This document shows, in pieces, positions 53,715 through 62,406 of a stretch of 64,000 bases of DNA (position 1 is its first letter; each line of letters starts with the position of its first letter). Both the position numbers and the translations under genes were made by a program. This DNA comes from Lelliottia wanjuensis (lineage in GTDB: Bacteria; Pseudomonadota; Gammaproteobacteria; Enterobacterales; Enterobacteriaceae), in the NCBI RefSeq assembly GCF_030238365.1, contig NZ_JASSOT010000078.1:1-64000 (forward strand), given 5' to 3'. A model generated the notes under the pieces. The model was not told where the DNA came from, did not search any database, and saw nothing but the letters and a program-made list of their open reading frames with translations.

Positions 53715-54303
53715 GTTAAGCATCTGAGGTTGTTCCGTTCACCTCATGTTCAGCAGAATATAATCGCGTCACAACCTGTGAACGTGCAAAGGGGGCTACG
53801 CGGCCCCCTTTGCAATCCCCGCGCCCCGTCAGGAAATCGGTGCTTCGCACTGCGCTCACCTCCCGGCCATCTGCCTGCGGTCGGCTCGACTCGACTTCCT
53901 GTCTCGTTTCGCCTCTGGCCGCCATCCCTGGCGTCCAGCCCTTGTCATCTGGCCTCCGGTTCGCCGATTTCAGCGGGGACCCACACCGGTGCCACATTCA
54001 GACAGCTGTGAAGGCTGAGGGAGCGGGAGTCCGGCTGAAAATCGCTGAGGCGTTGACTGGAGGCAGGGGCGACGCACAGGGATGTGCGTCGAGGGCGCGA
54101 CTTACAGGGATGTTACCTGCGCCCGTCCCCGTCAGCCGGAAGGAATAAGACGAAGGCACCGCGAAGCGGCGATTTTCTTTGCCGGGAGCCGGGGTTGCCA
54201 GGGTGGTGGCGATTGAGCCACCCTGGCACGTTCACCGCAGAGAGATGGACCGGAAGCAGAGGAACAAAAGTGAACGGAACAATTCCACTGAAGCCATAAA
54301 GGT
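53715..54303. repeat. Interspersed structured repeat, copy B
   Basis: Inverted counterpart of the element at 12203-12790. Exact 13-bp outer inverted repeats are TTGTTCCGTTCAC (53730-53742) and GTGAACGGAACAA (54270-54282). The inner pair is GTGAACGTGC and GCACGTTCAC. Adjacent hairpins are a 12-bp stem at 53785-53796/53803-53814 and an 11-bp stem at 54196-54206/54218-54228. An internal 8-bp hairpin is GACGCACA/TGTGCGTC. Homology to copy A extends a few bases into the IS4-like end at the left (TTAAGCA). Confidence 0.85.
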
Positions 54304-54311
54304 CCTGGGGC

Positions 54312-54347
54312 AAGCAAAATAATGAATTTAAATTCATTATTTTGCTT
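54312..54347. repeat. Perfect 36-bp palindrome with no spacer
   Basis: Two 18-bp arms (54312-54329 and 54330-54347, left arm AAGCAAAATAATGAATTT) are exact reverse complements. It is AT-rich and runs into the right IS4-like end, which shares the TGCTTA edge. The remaining stretch to yejG (54374-54686) is AT-rich promoter sequence; ACTATAAAT near 54635 is a possible -10. Confidence 0.9.
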
Positions 54348-54686
54348 AACTGACCAGCATTAGCCAATGCGCCCCCCCTTTTATTGATACTCGTCAACCA
54401 AACTCGCGTTTGTTTACCCCATGTTTGTTTCTTTTATGTAAAATCTATTTATGTAAAAAGTCACATCGTTGTAGTTAAAAAGGTTGAGTTAGATCGCAGA
54501 AACGGGTACATATAGCGCCAAAGCGAGCCTGTAACTCACAAAATAATGCCAGCAAACCAGAGACGCCAAAGCCCGTAACATCAGGCGGCAAGCGGTTTCT
54601 GAGGAAAATAACGGCAGGTTAGCAACGATGTGTTACTATAAATGTAAATAAATTGTGAAGGCTTTTTTGGCTTCCGGGGAAAGAAC

Positions 54687-55031
54687 GTGAATACATTACA
54701 ACTCTCCATTGTCCATCGCTTGCCCCAGAGCTATCGCTGGTCGGCGGGTTTTGCAGGTTCGAAAGTTGAACCGATTCCGCAAAGTGGAAAAGAGGGCGAG
54801 AACAGTCTGGTGGCGCTGAAATTGCTCAGCCCGGACGATGAAAACGCATGGCCGGTGATGGAGCGTCTGAGCCAGGCGCTGACCGATATCGAAGTCGTCA
54901 GCTCCGTACTGGAGTGCGAAGGCGAGCCCTGCCTGTTTGTCAACAGCCAGGACGAATTTGCGGCGACCTGCCGTCTGAAAAACTTTGGCGTGGCGATCGC
55001 CGAGCCGTTTTCCGGCCAGCATCCTTTCTGA
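54687..55031 (+). CDS. yejG: YejG family protein
   Basis: 114-residue cytoplasmic protein of unknown mechanism, conserved in enterobacteria. Distinct segments are LSIVHRLPQSYRWSAGFAGSK and CEGEPCLFVNSQDEFAATCRLKNFGVAIAEPF. The start is GTG 54687 with GGGGAAAG upstream, in agreement with E. coli, which also has this length. It converges on yejF with only 3 bp between stops. Confidence 0.92.
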   Translation: MNTLQLSIVHRLPQSYRWSAGFAGSKVEPIPQSGKEGENSLVALKLLSPDDENAWPVMERLSQALTDIEVVSSVLECEGEPCLFVNSQDEFAATCRLKNFGVAIAEPFSGQHPF

Positions 55032-55034
55032 GCG

Positions 55035-56624
55035 TCAGCGCAGCGCTAACAGCTGACGCGTATACTCATGCGTCGGCGCGGCAAACACGCGCTGGCAATC
55101 CCCTTGCTCGACCACCTCTCCCTGTCGCAGCACAATCACCTGATGACACAACGCGCGCACCACCTGCAGGTCGTGGCTGATAAAGATATAGGCCAGTCGG
55201 TGCTTTTCCTGTAAGTCCTTCAGTAACGCCAGAATCTGCGCCTGCACGGTGCGGTCGAGGGACGACGTCGGCTCATCCAGGATGATCAGCTCCGGTTTCA
55301 GGATCAGCGCCCGTGAAATGGCGATACGCTGGCGCTGGCCGCCAGAAAAGGCCGCCGGATAGCGATGGCGCGTGGCCGGATCCAGCCCCACCTCCTGCAT
55401 CACCCGAATCACTTCATCTTCACGCTGACGAGCGCTCAGCGCTGGCTGATGGACGCGCAGACCTTCTTCAATGATTTGCAGCACGTTCAGCCGCGGATTC
55501 AGCGACGAGTTCGGGTCCTGAAACACCACCTGCATCCGCGGGCGGACGGGCAACATCTGCCGACGGTTCCAGCTGTGCAGCGGTTTGCCATCAAACAGAA
55601 TCGTCCCCTGAGAGTTGATCAGGCGCAGCAACGCCAGACCGGTAGTGCTTTTGCCAGAGCCTGATTCCCCGACCAGCCCCAGGGTTTCACCCGGACGCAG
55701 GGAAAAGCTGACGTCTTTCAGCACTGCGTTTTCTGCCACCACGCGACGGAAAATTCCCTTGCGCACCGGGAAAGATACGCCGAGATTTTCGACGTTCAGC
55801 AGCGGTTGACTCCCCTCGGTCAGCGGGACGGGGTCGCCCGACGGTTCGCTGTCGAGCAGACGCTGGGTGTAAGGATGTTGCGGGGCATGGAACAGAGCCG
55901 TCGCCGTGTTCTGTTCGACGCAGCGGCCGTTTTGCATCACCGCCACCTTGTCGGCGAGTTTCCTCACAATGCTGAGATTGTGGGTGATAAACAGCAGGCT
56001 CATGTTGAGCTCATCGCGTAACTCGCGCAGCAACTGCAGGATTTGCGCCTGCACCGTGACATCCAGCGCGGTGGTTGGCTCGTCGGCAATCAGCAGCTCC
56101 GGGCGCGTCAGCAGCGCCATGGCGATCATCACGCGCTGGCGCTCACCGCCCGACAGCTGATGCGGAAAGTCCGTCAAACGTTTAGCGGCATGACGAATGC
56201 CGGTGCGCTCCAGACAATCCAGAATCTCGCCCCGGGCGGCCTCTTTGCGCATTCCCCGGTGCAGGGACAACACTTCATACAGCTGTTTTTCCAGGGTGTG
56301 CAGCGGGTTGAGGGAGACCATCGGCTCCTGGAAAATCATCGCGATTTTGTTCCCGCGCACGCCGCGCAGGGTGTGTTCATCCGCGTGGAGTAACGACTGC
56401 CCGTGGAACAGAATATTGCCCTGCGGATAAACCACCGGCGGGGAGGGAAGCAGACGCAGCACCGACAGCGCCGAGACGCTTTTGCCAGAGCCGGATTCCC
56501 CGACCAGCGCCAGGGTTTCACCGGCCTGGATCTGCAGGGAGAGATCGCTCACCACTTCACGCGTTTCACCCTGCTGAGTAAAGGCGATGGAGAGATGTTC
56601 GATGCTGAGGAGAGGCTGCGTCAT
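55035..56624 (-). CDS. yejF: Peptide/microcin C ABC importer, fused ATPase YejF
   Basis: 529 residues with two complete ABC cassettes. Walker A appears twice as GESGSGKS (first about residue 43, second about 320), signatures are LSGGERQR and FSGGQRQR, and Walker B is LLIADEPTT and IILDEPTS. It energises the YejABEF importer, which takes up oligopeptides and microcin C-type compounds. ATG 56624 (MTQPLLSIEHLS) is the canonical start. It lies one base after yejE. Confidence 0.96.
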   Translation of the reverse strand: MTQPLLSIEHLSIAFTQQGETREVVSDLSLQIQAGETLALVGESGSGKSVSALSVLRLLPSPPVVYPQGNILFHGQSLLHADEHTLRGVRGNKIAMIFQEPMVSLNPLHTLEKQLYEVLSLHRGMRKEAARGEILDCLERTGIRHAAKRLTDFPHQLSGGERQRVMIAMALLTRPELLIADEPTTALDVTVQAQILQLLRELRDELNMSLLFITHNLSIVRKLADKVAVMQNGRCVEQNTATALFHAPQHPYTQRLLDSEPSGDPVPLTEGSQPLLNVENLGVSFPVRKGIFRRVVAENAVLKDVSFSLRPGETLGLVGESGSGKSTTGLALLRLINSQGTILFDGKPLHSWNRRQMLPVRPRMQVVFQDPNSSLNPRLNVLQIIEEGLRVHQPALSARQREDEVIRVMQEVGLDPATRHRYPAAFSGGQRQRIAISRALILKPELIILDEPTSSLDRTVQAQILALLKDLQEKHRLAYIFISHDLQVVRALCHQVIVLRQGEVVEQGDCQRVFAAPTHEYTRQLLALR

Positions 56625-56625
56625 C

Positions 56626-57651
56626 TTATACCGCCTTGTTGGGATCGAAGGCATCGCGGACTGCTTCGCCAATAAAAATCAGTAACGACAGCAGCACGGC
56701 CACCGACAGAAACGCCGTTATTCCCAGCCACGGAGCCTGTAGATTGTTTTTTCCCTGCAGCAGCAGTTCACCCAGAGACGGCGAGCCGAGAGGCAAACCG
56801 AAGCCGAGAAAATCGAGCGAGGTGAGGGTGGTGATGGAACTGCACAGAATAAACGGCAGGAAGGTCAGGGTCGCCACCACCGCGTTAGGCAGCATATGGC
56901 GGAAGATAATGCTGCGATCGCTGACGCCCAGCGCCTGCGCCGCGCGGATGTAATCGAAGTTACGGGTACGCAAGAATTCCGCGCGCACCACGCCCACCAG
57001 CGCCATCCAGCCGAACAACACCGTAATGCCGAGCAGCCACCAGAAGTTGGGCTGCAACACGCTGGAGAGCAGAATAATCAAAAACAGCGTCGGCATGCCG
57101 GACCAGACCTCAATAAATCGCTGGCCCCAGAGATCAATTTTACCGCCGTAATAGCCCTGCACCGCGCCCGCCACCACGCCCATTACGCTGGAAAATAGCG
57201 TCAGCATCAGGCCGAACAGAATAGATATCCGCGTGCCGTAGAGAATGCGCGCCAGCACGTCGCCGCCGTTGGCATCGGTGCCCAGCCAGTTTTGTGCAGA
57301 AGGCGCGGAAGGGAAGGGCGTCGAGGTTGAGAAGTTAATGCTGTTCGCGCCAAAGCGAATCGGCGCCCAGAGCACCCAACCGTCGCTGTCGAGCCGATCG
57401 CGCAGCCACGGGTCCTGATAATCCGCCGGTGTGGCAAAGGGCCCACCAAAATCGCTCTCACTGTAGTTAGTGAGTACCGGCGTGTACCAGCGATCGTTGA
57501 AATGCACCAGCAGCGGTTTGTCGTTGGCAATCAGCTCAGAGCACAGGCTCAGGATAAACAGAACGGCAAAAATCCACAGAGACCAGTAGCCGCGACGGTT
57601 GTGGCGAAAACGCGCCCAGCGGGCCTGGTTGACGGGGCTTAAGTGCGGCAT
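56626..57651 (-). CDS. yejE: Peptide/microcin C ABC importer permease YejE
   Basis: 341-residue permease with about six membrane segments; the first is WIFAVLFILSLCSELIA. The EAA loop for ATPase docking is YIRAAQALGVSDRSIIFRHMLPNA. An extended periplasmic region after helix 1 (about 45-130) is typical of this YejE/OppC group. The stop is 1 bp before yejF and the start overlaps the yejB stop. Confidence 0.96.
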   Translation of the reverse strand: MPHLSPVNQARWARFRHNRRGYWSLWIFAVLFILSLCSELIANDKPLLVHFNDRWYTPVLTNYSESDFGGPFATPADYQDPWLRDRLDSDGWVLWAPIRFGANSINFSTSTPFPSAPSAQNWLGTDANGGDVLARILYGTRISILFGLMLTLFSSVMGVVAGAVQGYYGGKIDLWGQRFIEVWSGMPTLFLIILLSSVLQPNFWWLLGITVLFGWMALVGVVRAEFLRTRNFDYIRAAQALGVSDRSIIFRHMLPNAVVATLTFLPFILCSSITTLTSLDFLGFGLPLGSPSLGELLLQGKNNLQAPWLGITAFLSVAVLLSLLIFIGEAVRDAFDPNKAV

Positions 57652-58745
57652 CAGCGGCCCTCAAAATCAATGCGGGGATCGACCAGCGTGTAGCTGATGT
57701 CGCTGACAATATTCAGCAGCAGGCCAATCAGGGTAAAGATATAAAGCGTACCGAACATCACGGGATAATCGCGCGAGACGGTCGCTTCGTAGCCGAGCAG
57801 GCCAAGGCCATTGAGGGAGAACATCACCTCGATCAGCAGCGAGCCGGTGAAAAACATGCTGATAAAGGTGGCCGGGAAACCGGCGATCACCAGCAGCATG
57901 GCGTTGCGGAACACGTGCTTCCACATGATCTGTTTCTCGCTCACCCCTTTGGCCCGCGCGGTCACGACGTACTGTTTGCGGATCTCATCGAGAAACGCAT
58001 TTTTGGTGAGCATCGTCAGGGCCGCGAACCCACCAATCACCGTCGCCAGCACCGGCAGGGTGATATGCCACAGATAATCGGTGATCTTCTGATACCACGG
58101 CAGGGAGCTGAAATCGGCTGACACCAGTCCGCGCAGCGGGAAGAGGTCGAAATAACTGCCGCCGGCGAAAAAGACAATCAGCAGAACTGCGAACAGAAAC
58201 GCCGGGATCGCGTAACCAATGATGATGAAAGTGCTGCTCCAGATGTCGAAGCGGCTGCCGTTGTGCACCGCTTTGCGGATCCCGAGCGGAATCGACACCA
58301 GATAGATAATCAGCGTGCCCCACAATCCGAGGGTGATCGACACCGGCAGGCTGTCTTTGATGAGCTGGATCACCGACGCGCTGCGGAACAGGCTGTCGCC
58401 AAAGTCAAAGCGGATATAATCCCAGAGCATCTTGAAATAGCGCTCATGAATAGGTTTGTCGAAGCCGTAGCGATGGGTGATCTCGGCGATCACCTCAGGA
58501 TCTAACCCGCGCCCGCCGCGATAGTGGCTCTCGCTGATATTCCCGGTGCCGGTTTGCGCGTGGCTGGCGCGCAGGCCTTCACCGCCGCCGCCCGGTAATC
58601 CGCCGCTGTGACCAAACTCAACGGCCGCAATGGCCTGGTCGACCGGGCCGCCGGGGGCAATCTGCACAATGAAAAAGTTGATGGTGATAATCGCCCACAG
58701 CGTCGGGATTATCAGCAATAAACGGCGAATCAGGTACGCACCCAT
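57651..58745 (-). CDS. yejB: Peptide/microcin C ABC importer permease YejB
   Basis: 364-residue OppB/DppB-type permease. The N-terminal helix LLLIIPTLWAIITINFFIVQIAPGGP is the family hallmark, and the EAA loop reads YVVTARAKGVSEKQIMWKHVFRNA. A glycine-rich insertion (GGLPGGGGEG) lies in the first periplasmic loop. It starts 9 bp after yejA ends. Confidence 0.96.
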   Translation of the reverse strand: MGAYLIRRLLLIIPTLWAIITINFFIVQIAPGGPVDQAIAAVEFGHSGGLPGGGGEGLRASHAQTGTGNISESHYRGGRGLDPEVIAEITHRYGFDKPIHERYFKMLWDYIRFDFGDSLFRSASVIQLIKDSLPVSITLGLWGTLIIYLVSIPLGIRKAVHNGSRFDIWSSTFIIIGYAIPAFLFAVLLIVFFAGGSYFDLFPLRGLVSADFSSLPWYQKITDYLWHITLPVLATVIGGFAALTMLTKNAFLDEIRKQYVVTARAKGVSEKQIMWKHVFRNAMLLVIAGFPATFISMFFTGSLLIEVMFSLNGLGLLGYEATVSRDYPVMFGTLYIFTLIGLLLNIVSDISYTLVDPRIDFEGR

Positions 58746-58754
58746 TTTTATTCC

Positions 58755-60560
58755 TTAACGCCGTTCAGCGGGCAGTTTGGCGGCTTTATTGACGTCATAC
58801 CACCAGTTATCCAGCCCCAGAGAATAGATCGGGCGAATGGATGGCTGAGAGAATTTATCCCACCAGGCAATGCGATCTTCGCCCATAAACCACATCGGTA
58901 GCATGTAGTAGTTCCAGGTTAAAACTCGATCGAGGGCGCGGCCCAGCGGCAGGAGCTTCTCTTTGTCGCCCTGCGCGGCGGTTATTTGCGCAATAAGATT
59001 ATCGATGACCGGGCTCTTGACGCCGGGGGCGTTGTAGGACGAGTTGATGTACTCCGAGGCCCAGGAGATGCGCAAATTACTGTTTGGCCACGGCTGGGCC
59101 TGCCACAGGCGCGGCATCATGTCGTAATCGCGGTTACGCATGCGGTTGGTGATCTGCGCGTTATCGACCTGGCGGATCTCCACGGTGACGCCTAAACGTT
59201 CCAGATTGTGCTGGAACGGGAGCACCCACTGATTGTTGCCCGCCGAAGAGAGCAGCAGTTCGAAGCTGAGGGGTTTTCCGGTTTGCGCATTCACCCGTTT
59301 CTGGTTTTTCAGCACCCAGCCCGCGTCGTCGAGCAGCTTACTGGCTTTGAGTAAGTTTTCACGGTCGTAGCCATCGCCTTTCGACGTCGGGGGCTCAAAG
59401 ATGCTGGTAAAGACTTCCGGCGGGACTTCGGCTTTAAGAGGAGCCAGCAGGGTCAGCTCGGCGGCGTCAGGATAACCCCGCGCTGCGTACTCGGTATTCT
59501 GGAAATAGCTGTTGGTGCGGCTGTAGGCCCCGTAAAACAGGGCTTTGTTCATCCACTCAAAGTCAAAGGCGAGGGTAATGGCCTGGCGGACGCGTCGGTC
59601 GGCAAACACCGGGCGCTGAATATTAAACGCCAGCCAGCGCGTGTCCTGGGCGGATTCGTTCTTTTGCTCGTCCTTCACAATGAAGTGGTTGGCAAAGTTT
59701 TTGCCCACGTAGCGAGTCGCCCAGTTTTTGGCGCTGACTTCCTGGCGCATATCGAATGCCCCGGCTTTGAAGGCTTCGAAGGCGACGTTATCATCCAGAT
59801 AGTAGTCGTATCGGATGGTATCGAAATTCCAGCGGCCACGGTTGACCGGTAAATTCGCCGCCCAGTAATCTTTGACCCGTGAATAAACGACGTATTGCCC
59901 CATCTTCCAGCTGGTGATGCGGTATGGCCCGCCCGCCAGCGGCGGTTTCGAGATTGGGTCGCTGAGCTTATGGTCTTTCCAGAACGACTCGGGCATCACC
60001 GGGAGCGAGAAAAGACTCAGCATGTTCTCTTTGCCCGGCTCGGCGAGCTCAATGCGCACGGTCAGCGGGGCGATGGCTTTCACGGTCGCACCTTTGAACA
60101 CCAGCCGGAACTGTGGCACCCCTTCGGTCATAAACTTATGGAAGGTAAAGGCCACATCGCTGGCTTTCACCGGGGAGCCGTCATGAAAACGGGCGCGCGG
60201 GTTGATCGTCACTTCTGCCCAGGAGAAGTCATCCGCATAGCGCGCGGAGTCGGCGACCAGCGGGTAGTAACTGCCCGGTTCATCATCGGAAGTGACAAAC
60301 AGCGTGTCGTATAGGGCGTCAGTTCTTTCGGCGGGGACACCGCGCAGGGCAAAGCGGTTGAAGTTATCAAAGGTGCCGAGGGCGGAGAGGGTGATGTTTC
60401 CGCCTTTAGGGGCCGCGGGATTGACGTAATCGAAGTGGGTAAAGTTCGCTTCATACTTCGGCTCGCCAAGCACCGCGAACGCGTAGCTCTCTTTAATACT
60501 CTGCGCCTGGCAGGTCACGCTGAATAACGCCATTAACAGCAAAACAAAGCGCATAGTCAT
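58755..60560 (-). CDS. yejA: Periplasmic solute-binding protein YejA
   Basis: SBP_bac_5-type binding protein that delivers peptides and microcin C to YejBEF. About 601 residues. The signal peptide is MTMRFVLLLMALFSVTCQAQ; the mature part begins IKESYAFAVLGEP, and the fold has RFHDGSPVKASDVAFTF and DTRWLAFNIQRPVFADRRVRQA. Several ATGs are available (60608, 60578, 60560, 60554); 60560 fits the E. coli alignment and signal peptide best. Confidence 0.93.
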   Translation of the reverse strand: MTMRFVLLLMALFSVTCQAQSIKESYAFAVLGEPKYEANFTHFDYVNPAAPKGGNITLSALGTFDNFNRFALRGVPAERTDALYDTLFVTSDDEPGSYYPLVADSARYADDFSWAEVTINPRARFHDGSPVKASDVAFTFHKFMTEGVPQFRLVFKGATVKAIAPLTVRIELAEPGKENMLSLFSLPVMPESFWKDHKLSDPISKPPLAGGPYRITSWKMGQYVVYSRVKDYWAANLPVNRGRWNFDTIRYDYYLDDNVAFEAFKAGAFDMRQEVSAKNWATRYVGKNFANHFIVKDEQKNESAQDTRWLAFNIQRPVFADRRVRQAITLAFDFEWMNKALFYGAYSRTNSYFQNTEYAARGYPDAAELTLLAPLKAEVPPEVFTSIFEPPTSKGDGYDRENLLKASKLLDDAGWVLKNQKRVNAQTGKPLSFELLLSSAGNNQWVLPFQHNLERLGVTVEIRQVDNAQITNRMRNRDYDMMPRLWQAQPWPNSNLRISWASEYINSSYNAPGVKSPVIDNLIAQITAAQGDKEKLLPLGRALDRVLTWNYYMLPMWFMGEDRIAWWDKFSQPSIRPIYSLGLDNWWYDVNKAAKLPAERR

Positions 60561-60648
60561 TCGCAGCGTATCCCTCATCTGTTCTGGCTCACCCGCGGTG
60601 AGACTCATGGTTTAGCTGATAATAAGTGACGAAACCGTCATTGGGAAA

Positions 60649-62214
60649 TCATTCGCTCTCTATGGCGACGTCAGATTCCCATTTCAGGAACTGTACCAGC
60701 GGCATCGGGCGGCTGATCCAGTAGCCCTGCAAATAATTCACCCCATGCTGGCGAAGCCACGCCGCCTGCTCAGGCGTTTCGACACCTTCCGCCACGGTCA
60801 CCATGTTCAGGCGTCGCGCCAGCGTGAGAACGGCATCCAGCACCGGCGAAGTGACCGTTTCCGTACCTATGGCGTTCACGAATCCGCGATCGATTTTCAG
60901 GTAATCCATGGTGAAACGCTCCAGATAGATCAGCGCGCTGTGGCCGGTGCCGAAATCATCAATCGCAATTTCGAAACCTTCGTGATGCAACCATTCGAAC
61001 AGAGGCGCCGCTTCGAGCTGATTAATCATGTCGCGTTCGGTAATTTCCAGCACCACCTGGAAGTGATCGGGTGGCAGCGACGCGGCGAATTCGCGCATGT
61101 CATCTTTAAAGCTTTCCGAATGCAGATGGCCTGGCGCAATGTTAATGCCCAACTTCGCTCCCGGCGGCAGCACGGTTTGCAGTAGCGCCGCGTCGCGGAT
61201 GATCAGCTCAAACAGATGCAGCGTCAGCGGGACAATCAGTTTTTGCGCTTCGGCAAAATTGATAAAGGCATCCGGTGGGATTTCGCCCATCGTCGGGTGT
61301 TTCCAGCGCATCAGCACTTCGCAGCCCTGCATCTTCAGCTCTTTCGCATCGACCACCGGCTGATACACCACGTAGAACTGACCGCGTTTAATGGCGGTGA
61401 GGATCTCTTTGCCCGGGTTCAGACGGATGTTGAGGATATAAAAAGAGAGCGTGCCCGCCGCAATACCGCATATCAGGCCAAAGAGCAGCGCGAAGAGGAT
61501 TTCGTAGATCGTCCACTCCTGGGCATACAGGTTGATGGTAAGCGGAACGTCTTTCAGGGTCGCGCTGCGGATAGGGGTGCCATGCAAGTCGTTGACGTTG
61601 ATCAGATGGCCTGACGCGGTGGATAAGGCCATATTGCCAATAATCACCGCGATACCGGCAAACTCGTCCTGGCGCGAGGTATAGAGCAGATAAGGCGTTA
61701 AATTAATATTGATGGAGGTAAACACGCCCCCGCCTTTGACCAGCGGATTCTGATACCAGACGACGATCGCGGGTTTGTCCGGCAGCATGGGGGTGCCGGG
61801 CAGCAGCGCCATATCGACGGATTTGGTGGTGTCCAGATCCGGTATCAGCTCCTTCATCGGAACACTCATCGGCCCGGTGGCCGACGAGCAAAACGCGGCG
61901 TTATCCCGGACCAGTAAAAAGGCGCGAACGTTGACGCTAAAGGCGGCGCGGGAGGTTAGCTCTGCGCTCACGTCCTGGCAAGTGCTCAGGGTGAAGGGCT
62001 GCAGGGTATCAATCGAGGTTTTGAGATCGGAGAAATAACTCTCCATATAGACCCGAAGATCAACGATCAGGGTATCGAACTTCGCTTCCCGCTTATGGTA
62101 GCTCAGAAAAAACTGCAGCATTCCGCAGAGCAGGGCAACAATAATGCCCGCGAGGATGCTGCCTGTCAGAACTTTGCGGCTGGTGGAAAAGAAACGAGTG
62201 AGCATAAACGTCAT
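60649..62214 (-). CDS. pdeN: Cyclic-di-GMP phosphodiesterase PdeN (CSS-motif sensor plus EAL domain)
   Basis: 521-residue inner-membrane enzyme. A first membrane segment (about 15-37) and a second (about 238-262) bracket a periplasmic CSS-type sensor with C79 (LSTCQD) and C109 (FCSSATG), whose redox state controls this family in E. coli. The EAL domain carries GCEVLMRW (E299-V-L rather than EAL, as in E. coli PdeN), ITERD, and IDDFGTGHSAL; these catalytic acidic residues are intact. ATG 62214 with AGGA upstream; ATG 62205 is an alternative. It lies upstream of yejA in the same direction. Confidence 0.93.
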   Translation of the reverse strand: MTFMLTRFFSTSRKVLTGSILAGIIVALLCGMLQFFLSYHKREAKFDTLIVDLRVYMESYFSDLKTSIDTLQPFTLSTCQDVSAELTSRAAFSVNVRAFLLVRDNAAFCSSATGPMSVPMKELIPDLDTTKSVDMALLPGTPMLPDKPAIVVWYQNPLVKGGGVFTSININLTPYLLYTSRQDEFAGIAVIIGNMALSTASGHLINVNDLHGTPIRSATLKDVPLTINLYAQEWTIYEILFALLFGLICGIAAGTLSFYILNIRLNPGKEILTAIKRGQFYVVYQPVVDAKELKMQGCEVLMRWKHPTMGEIPPDAFINFAEAQKLIVPLTLHLFELIIRDAALLQTVLPPGAKLGINIAPGHLHSESFKDDMREFAASLPPDHFQVVLEITERDMINQLEAAPLFEWLHHEGFEIAIDDFGTGHSALIYLERFTMDYLKIDRGFVNAIGTETVTSPVLDAVLTLARRLNMVTVAEGVETPEQAAWLRQHGVNYLQGYWISRPMPLVQFLKWESDVAIESE

Positions 62215-62331
62215 TGTTCCTGGATCGTCGTGGTTCCGGCAGGACGACTAATCTTACGTATTTACAAGACTATAGCCTGGTTTTATGCAACCAGTCATAT
62301 ATGAAGGCAGAGCGCGCGGGGTTAAACGGGC

Positions 62332-62358
62332 AAAAAAAAACACTGCCGAAGCAGTGCT
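62332..62358 (-). terminator. Rho-independent terminator of mepS
   Basis: On the minus strand, GCACTGC-TTCG-GCAGTG followed by ten T. It begins about 50 bp after the mepS stop and is a textbook intrinsic terminator. Confidence 0.95.
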
Positions 62359-62406
62359 TATTTTTTATCGTGTTGCCAGCCAAGGGATAACCAACAACAC
62401 GACAGA

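Larger units (their letters stand above)
53703..54362. mobile_element. 660-bp non-autonomous element with IS4-family-like ends and an 11-bp target duplication
   Basis: The terminal inverted repeats are exact over 20 bp: TAATGCTGGTCAGTTAAGCA at 53703-53722 and its complement at 54343-54362. The flanking 11 bp are direct repeats with one mismatch: GCCAATGCGGC (53692-53702) and GCCAATGCGCC (54363-54373). The termini resemble IS4 ends as I remember them (about 17 of 20 positions), and IS4 makes 11-bp or longer duplications. No transposase is present, so this is a MITE-like passenger. It encloses repeat copy B and fills most of the bcr-yejG gap. Confidence 0.75.

Noticed and set aside
54655..54680. 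Possible hairpin around GGCTTTTTTGGCTTCC ahead of yejG
   Set aside because: The pairing is only about four base pairs, and the segment is simply the leader with its ribosome binding site.
60649..62214. Degenerate EAL motif (EVL) in PdeN as a sign of inactivity
   Set aside because: E. coli PdeN also has Val at this place and is an active phosphodiesterase; the metal-binding Glu and DDFGTGHS are present.
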